From: Synaphobranchus kaupii
Taxonomy: Eukaryota > Chordata > Actinopteri > Anguilliformes > Synaphobranchidae
Assembly (NCBI GenBank): GCA_029718625.1
Contig: CM056385.1
Location: 19,319,154 to 19,383,153, forward strand
Reading direction: 5' to 3'
Length of the DNA: 64,000 nucleotides
The notes beneath the pieces are model-generated. The model saw only the letters and a program-made list of their open reading frames with translations, was not told the origin of the DNA and did no database searches. Below, one piece after another: positions 59,986-64,000 of this stretch; position 1 is the first letter of the stretch, and the number at the start of each line of letters is the position of its first letter. The position numbers and the translations under genes are program-made.

Positions 59986-61560
59986 GATATAGCCTGAATC
60001 AGTCACTGCTGCGGTACCTCACGAGACTAAAGCCACAAATTCTGAGCCCGTTCACAGCTCAATACTTATGCAAAATGGTGTATTTGTGTGCCTTAGAGTA
60101 AGTGATGATGATGGTGATGATAACAATGATGTCGATGAGCTCGATTGCGGTTATGATTAAAACGTGGAGGTGATGGTAATGATAATTGTTGTAATAGTTA
60201 TAGTGATGACGCCCTGTCTTTTCCGATGGCTTTTTCTTCATTCTCTCAAAGCGGATATTCAAATCGCATCTTGAAAATGTTGGAAACGTCTTTTGAAACA
60301 TGGCAGCTAAAGTTTAGACAGACTAATACCAAGAGACCTGAGCAAGAGCGTTTAAAGCGCTAAGCGCTACATTTAGCCAAAACGTATAATAACCCATTAG
60401 TAAAGCAAACAATGTTTTGAGATGAAAGGAAATAAAGAAAGCATGATAAATTATTTCAGAGCAATTAATATATATTTTACAGGTAATAGTACAGTTGCCT
60501 CCCCTAATAACAGCGGTAGAGATAATGGGACTCGGAAAAGGCCGGTTTTGTGATATGGCTGACCAAGCTTTAAGAGATATCAACAACAACAAAAAAAAAA
60601 AAAAAATGTAATATGTTCCTTGGAGATTAAATGTAACCCGCCCCTTTTTGCATCAGTTAATGACCAATAATTAAGGTTGCATCACAATTCAATCCTTTGA
60701 GCCTGCTGCTTTTTATAAATGCACAGCACGTTGGAGTTTAAGTGTTCAGGGACAAGTAAAATAAAGGGTTGGGGACCGCCTGATTAAATGAACAACTCCT
60801 GCCTAGCACATCACAAATCTGGCATCTCAGTGAAAAAATATTTTCTCACTGAGTTGTCATGAACGTAAAGACTTGATAAGTTAAAAATAAGTTTAACATG
60901 CGCGCGTGGGGGGGGGGGCGCTGACTAAAACAAACTCAGCCATTGGCCTATCACCCGGAGGTACTGTATGTGCAGAGCTCATTTCTTAGCGCCTCATCTC
61001 ACTCCTACCCTAAAATCTTCTGTCCCACCTCCATTAAAATGATCCCCTCTGTCAGGTTTCCATATCAATAACAATCATATGTTTGGTGGTTAAAACAACA
61101 AAGCTAGGCTACTTTTGACTTTTAACAAATTCAGATTGCATGGTGAAAATTGCACAAGTGCCAATCAATTAATGGAATGGAGCTAATTGTTTTACTAGTG
61201 CACAACGGAACTGCCTTGACATTGGAGCATCCGTCACGGTGAACAAATGGCACTTTCTCCCCCCTGCTGTGTCATCAACAACATGAGGAAACATCTTATA
61301 AATGTCTTGGTGCTTTATGTGGCTTTAAATTCACCACGGTCTCCATGTCTGTGGGATTTATCTCACTGGCGTCTGCCATCATTCACGGTATCAAGCCGTT
61401 AACGTTGAGTGATGTAGGCATATAGGTGTGTACAGTAGACGTGTGATTCCCTGTGTTTACAGTTGCCTGATCAGTTGCTATGCAAGTGTCATTTGCTCAG
61501 CTGCAGTATGAGATTTTATGAAGGTTGCAATTTCAGTGGCTGTGATGTATTCTTTTTATT
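59986..61560. other. Unique non-coding stretch
   Basis: No gene recognised. Contains imperfect GAT/GATGAT repetition at about 60101-60180, an A run at about 60588-60606 and a poly-G at about 60908-60918. Confidence 0.4.
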
Positions 61561-61576
61561 AACTACTGCATGCCTG

Positions 61577-61972
61577 GCGCTGCGGTGGTACAACGGTAAG
61601 AGCGCCGACTTTCAGTCGGTGGAGTTGTGCTCCGAGGATCTGGGTTCGCGCCCCGGTCCTGCCAGATCCGAGCATGGCCGGCGCCCTGTGGGAGCAGCAA
61701 TTGGCGGCTGCTTCCGGGTGGGGGGAGGGGCTCGGAGAGAATCGCTGCACGCATAGCGGCCCTGGGTGGGCTGGAATCACGGTCAGGAGCTAGGAGGAGT
61801 TGCGCCCTGAAGAGGACGTGGCGCCCTCCCATCCTACCGCCGGCTGACGGGGTTGCGTTGCGGTGATTCTCTAGCGGTTGCTACACGGGGCAATTGAATT
61901 AGAATAGGGTTCAATTGGCTACTAAATTGGGAGAAAATGGGGAAAAATCAGAAACAAAATTTCAAAAAAAAA
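61577..61972 (+). mobile_element. tRNA-related SINE, near-complete copy with 16-bp TSD
   Basis: Flanked by identical 16-bp duplications AACTACTGCATGCCTG (61561-61576 and 61973-61988) and ending in poly-A, the marks of L1-type target-primed retrotransposition. The head has an A box TGGTACAACGG (61586-61596) and a B box GGTTCGCGCCC (61643-61653). CCGA-CTTTCAG-TCGG between them looks like an anticodon arm with TTC. The body of about 300 bp ends in GGTTGCTACACGGGGCAATT, then TTCAATTGGCTACTAAATTG and GGGAAAAATCAG. The perfect TSD suggests a young insertion. The shorter sister is at 22428. Confidence 0.92.
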
Positions 61973-62218
61973 AACTACTGCATGCCTGATATAAATTAAG
62001 TGGGTATAATATATATAAATATAAATGTCATCCACTGTATATATATTTTTTCTTTTATATATTTTTGTCCTGCTAATTTTTTGTTTCTTGTACTGTAAGC
62101 AACTCATTCAAGTCCGTTGGGAATTCCTGCAGGCATGCAACACTGCTGGATAAAATTATAGGCAGACCCAACTGGATTGCAGTAATCTCAGAAACCGTAA
62201 CTTCACACTATGCAGGTG

Positions 62219-63801
<1,583 letters not shown>

Positions 63802-63803
63802 TA

Positions 63804-64000
63804 CACTGCCTGGCCAAAAATAAAGTCGCCGCTGCACCCGTCATGCATAGTGCCCACTGTACAAGCCTCTGGAGGCAGTGTTATGATCTGGGGTTGCTTC
63901 AATTGGTCAGGTCTAGGCTCAGCAACGTTATGCAGCAATAAAATGAAGTCAGCTGAGTACCTGAATGTATTGAATGACCAGGTTATTCCATCAATGGGCA
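63804..64000 (+). mobile_element. Tc1-like element, cut by the window end
   Basis: TA (63802-63803) then CACTGCCTGGCCAAAAATAA, followed by AGTCGCC, the 5' terminus of a fish Tc1 group. Within about 40 bp it jumps into the middle of the transposase gene, so the 5' part including the DNA-binding domain is deleted. The 3' end lies outside the window. Confidence 0.85.
63849..64000 (+). pseudogene. Tc1 transposase catalytic-domain fragment, partial
   Basis: One frame reads PTVQASGGSVMIWGCFNWSG, LGSATLCSNKMKSAEYLNVL and NDQVIPSMG. GGSVMIWGCF is the conserved block of Tc1 transposases between the first and second catalytic Asp, and AEYLNVLNDQVIP follows in the expected order. It runs open to the window edge. 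The N-terminal half is missing, so it is non-functional as seen. Confidence 0.85.

Noticed and set aside
61586..61660. Possible genuine tRNA gene
   Set aside because: A and B boxes are present but there is no proper acceptor stem, and the unit is embedded in a SINE with poly-A and TSDs.

Overview
The window looks like teleost fish nuclear DNA. It holds several Tc1/mariner remnants, L2-clade LINE pieces, PIF/Harbinger and hAT elements, tRNA- and 5S rRNA-derived SINEs, many short fold-back MITEs, and long CA, GA, GT and ATT microsatellites. No bacterial or viral gene organisation is present. The species cannot be fixed from the sequence alone.

I found no host protein-coding exon that I can support. 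Every open frame is short (the longest is 169 codons), and most lie inside repeats, microsatellites or transposon remnants. The window is best read as intergenic or intronic sequence with selfish DNA inserted between unique stretches. Some unique stretches (about 8.6-11.0 kb, 26.4-27.6 kb, 46.2-47.5 kb, 50.2-50.6 kb) look like possible conserved regulatory DNA, but this is an impression that needs alignment.

Layout:
- 0-6.2 kb: a CA repeat and an internally deleted Harbinger element (686-1691) with 13-bp TIRs and an ATT duplication, then unique DNA.
- 6.2-7.2 kb: a G/T-rich minisatellite of mixed 29- and 19-bp units.
- 7.8-8.1 kb: a tRNA-derived SINE.
- 9.3-10.3 kb: a CpG-island-like segment with two GCGGCCGC sites.
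- 11.1-13.5 kb: a hAT MITE with 8-bp TSD, a 350-bp tandem duplication, a SINE and copies of an unclassified repeat.
- 14.3-17.5 kb: a Tc1 deletion derivative, a hAT-like element, a TA-flanked MITE and a CT tract facing a GA tract.
- 19-24.9 kb: SINEs, including one copy of a SINE family whose fuller copy lies at 61.6 kb.
- 27-32.3 kb: palindromic MITEs, a 15-bp minisatellite encoding a pentapeptide-like repeat, and a MITE with 21-bp TIRs.
- 34.9-35.5 kb: a 43-bp tandem array with a hairpin in each unit.
- 38.4 kb: a perfect 29-bp inverted repeat.
- 38.9-43.4 kb: an L2 3' end, a 5S-derived SINE, and a decayed L2 LINE split by a Harbinger copy that keeps part of its transposase.
- 45.0, 48.3 and 63.8 kb: three more Tc1-type elements, each from a different TIR family.
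- 50.8-56.1 kb: nested and palindromic MITEs.
- 58-62.4 kb: compound microsatellites, a CTCF-like motif, the SINE with perfect 16-bp TSDs and a GA tract of nearly 200 bp.

No gene set in this window works together as a pathway, and I see no credible new biological system. The most informative items are the SINE pair, the nested LINE/Harbinger, the structured minisatellites and the perfect palindrome.
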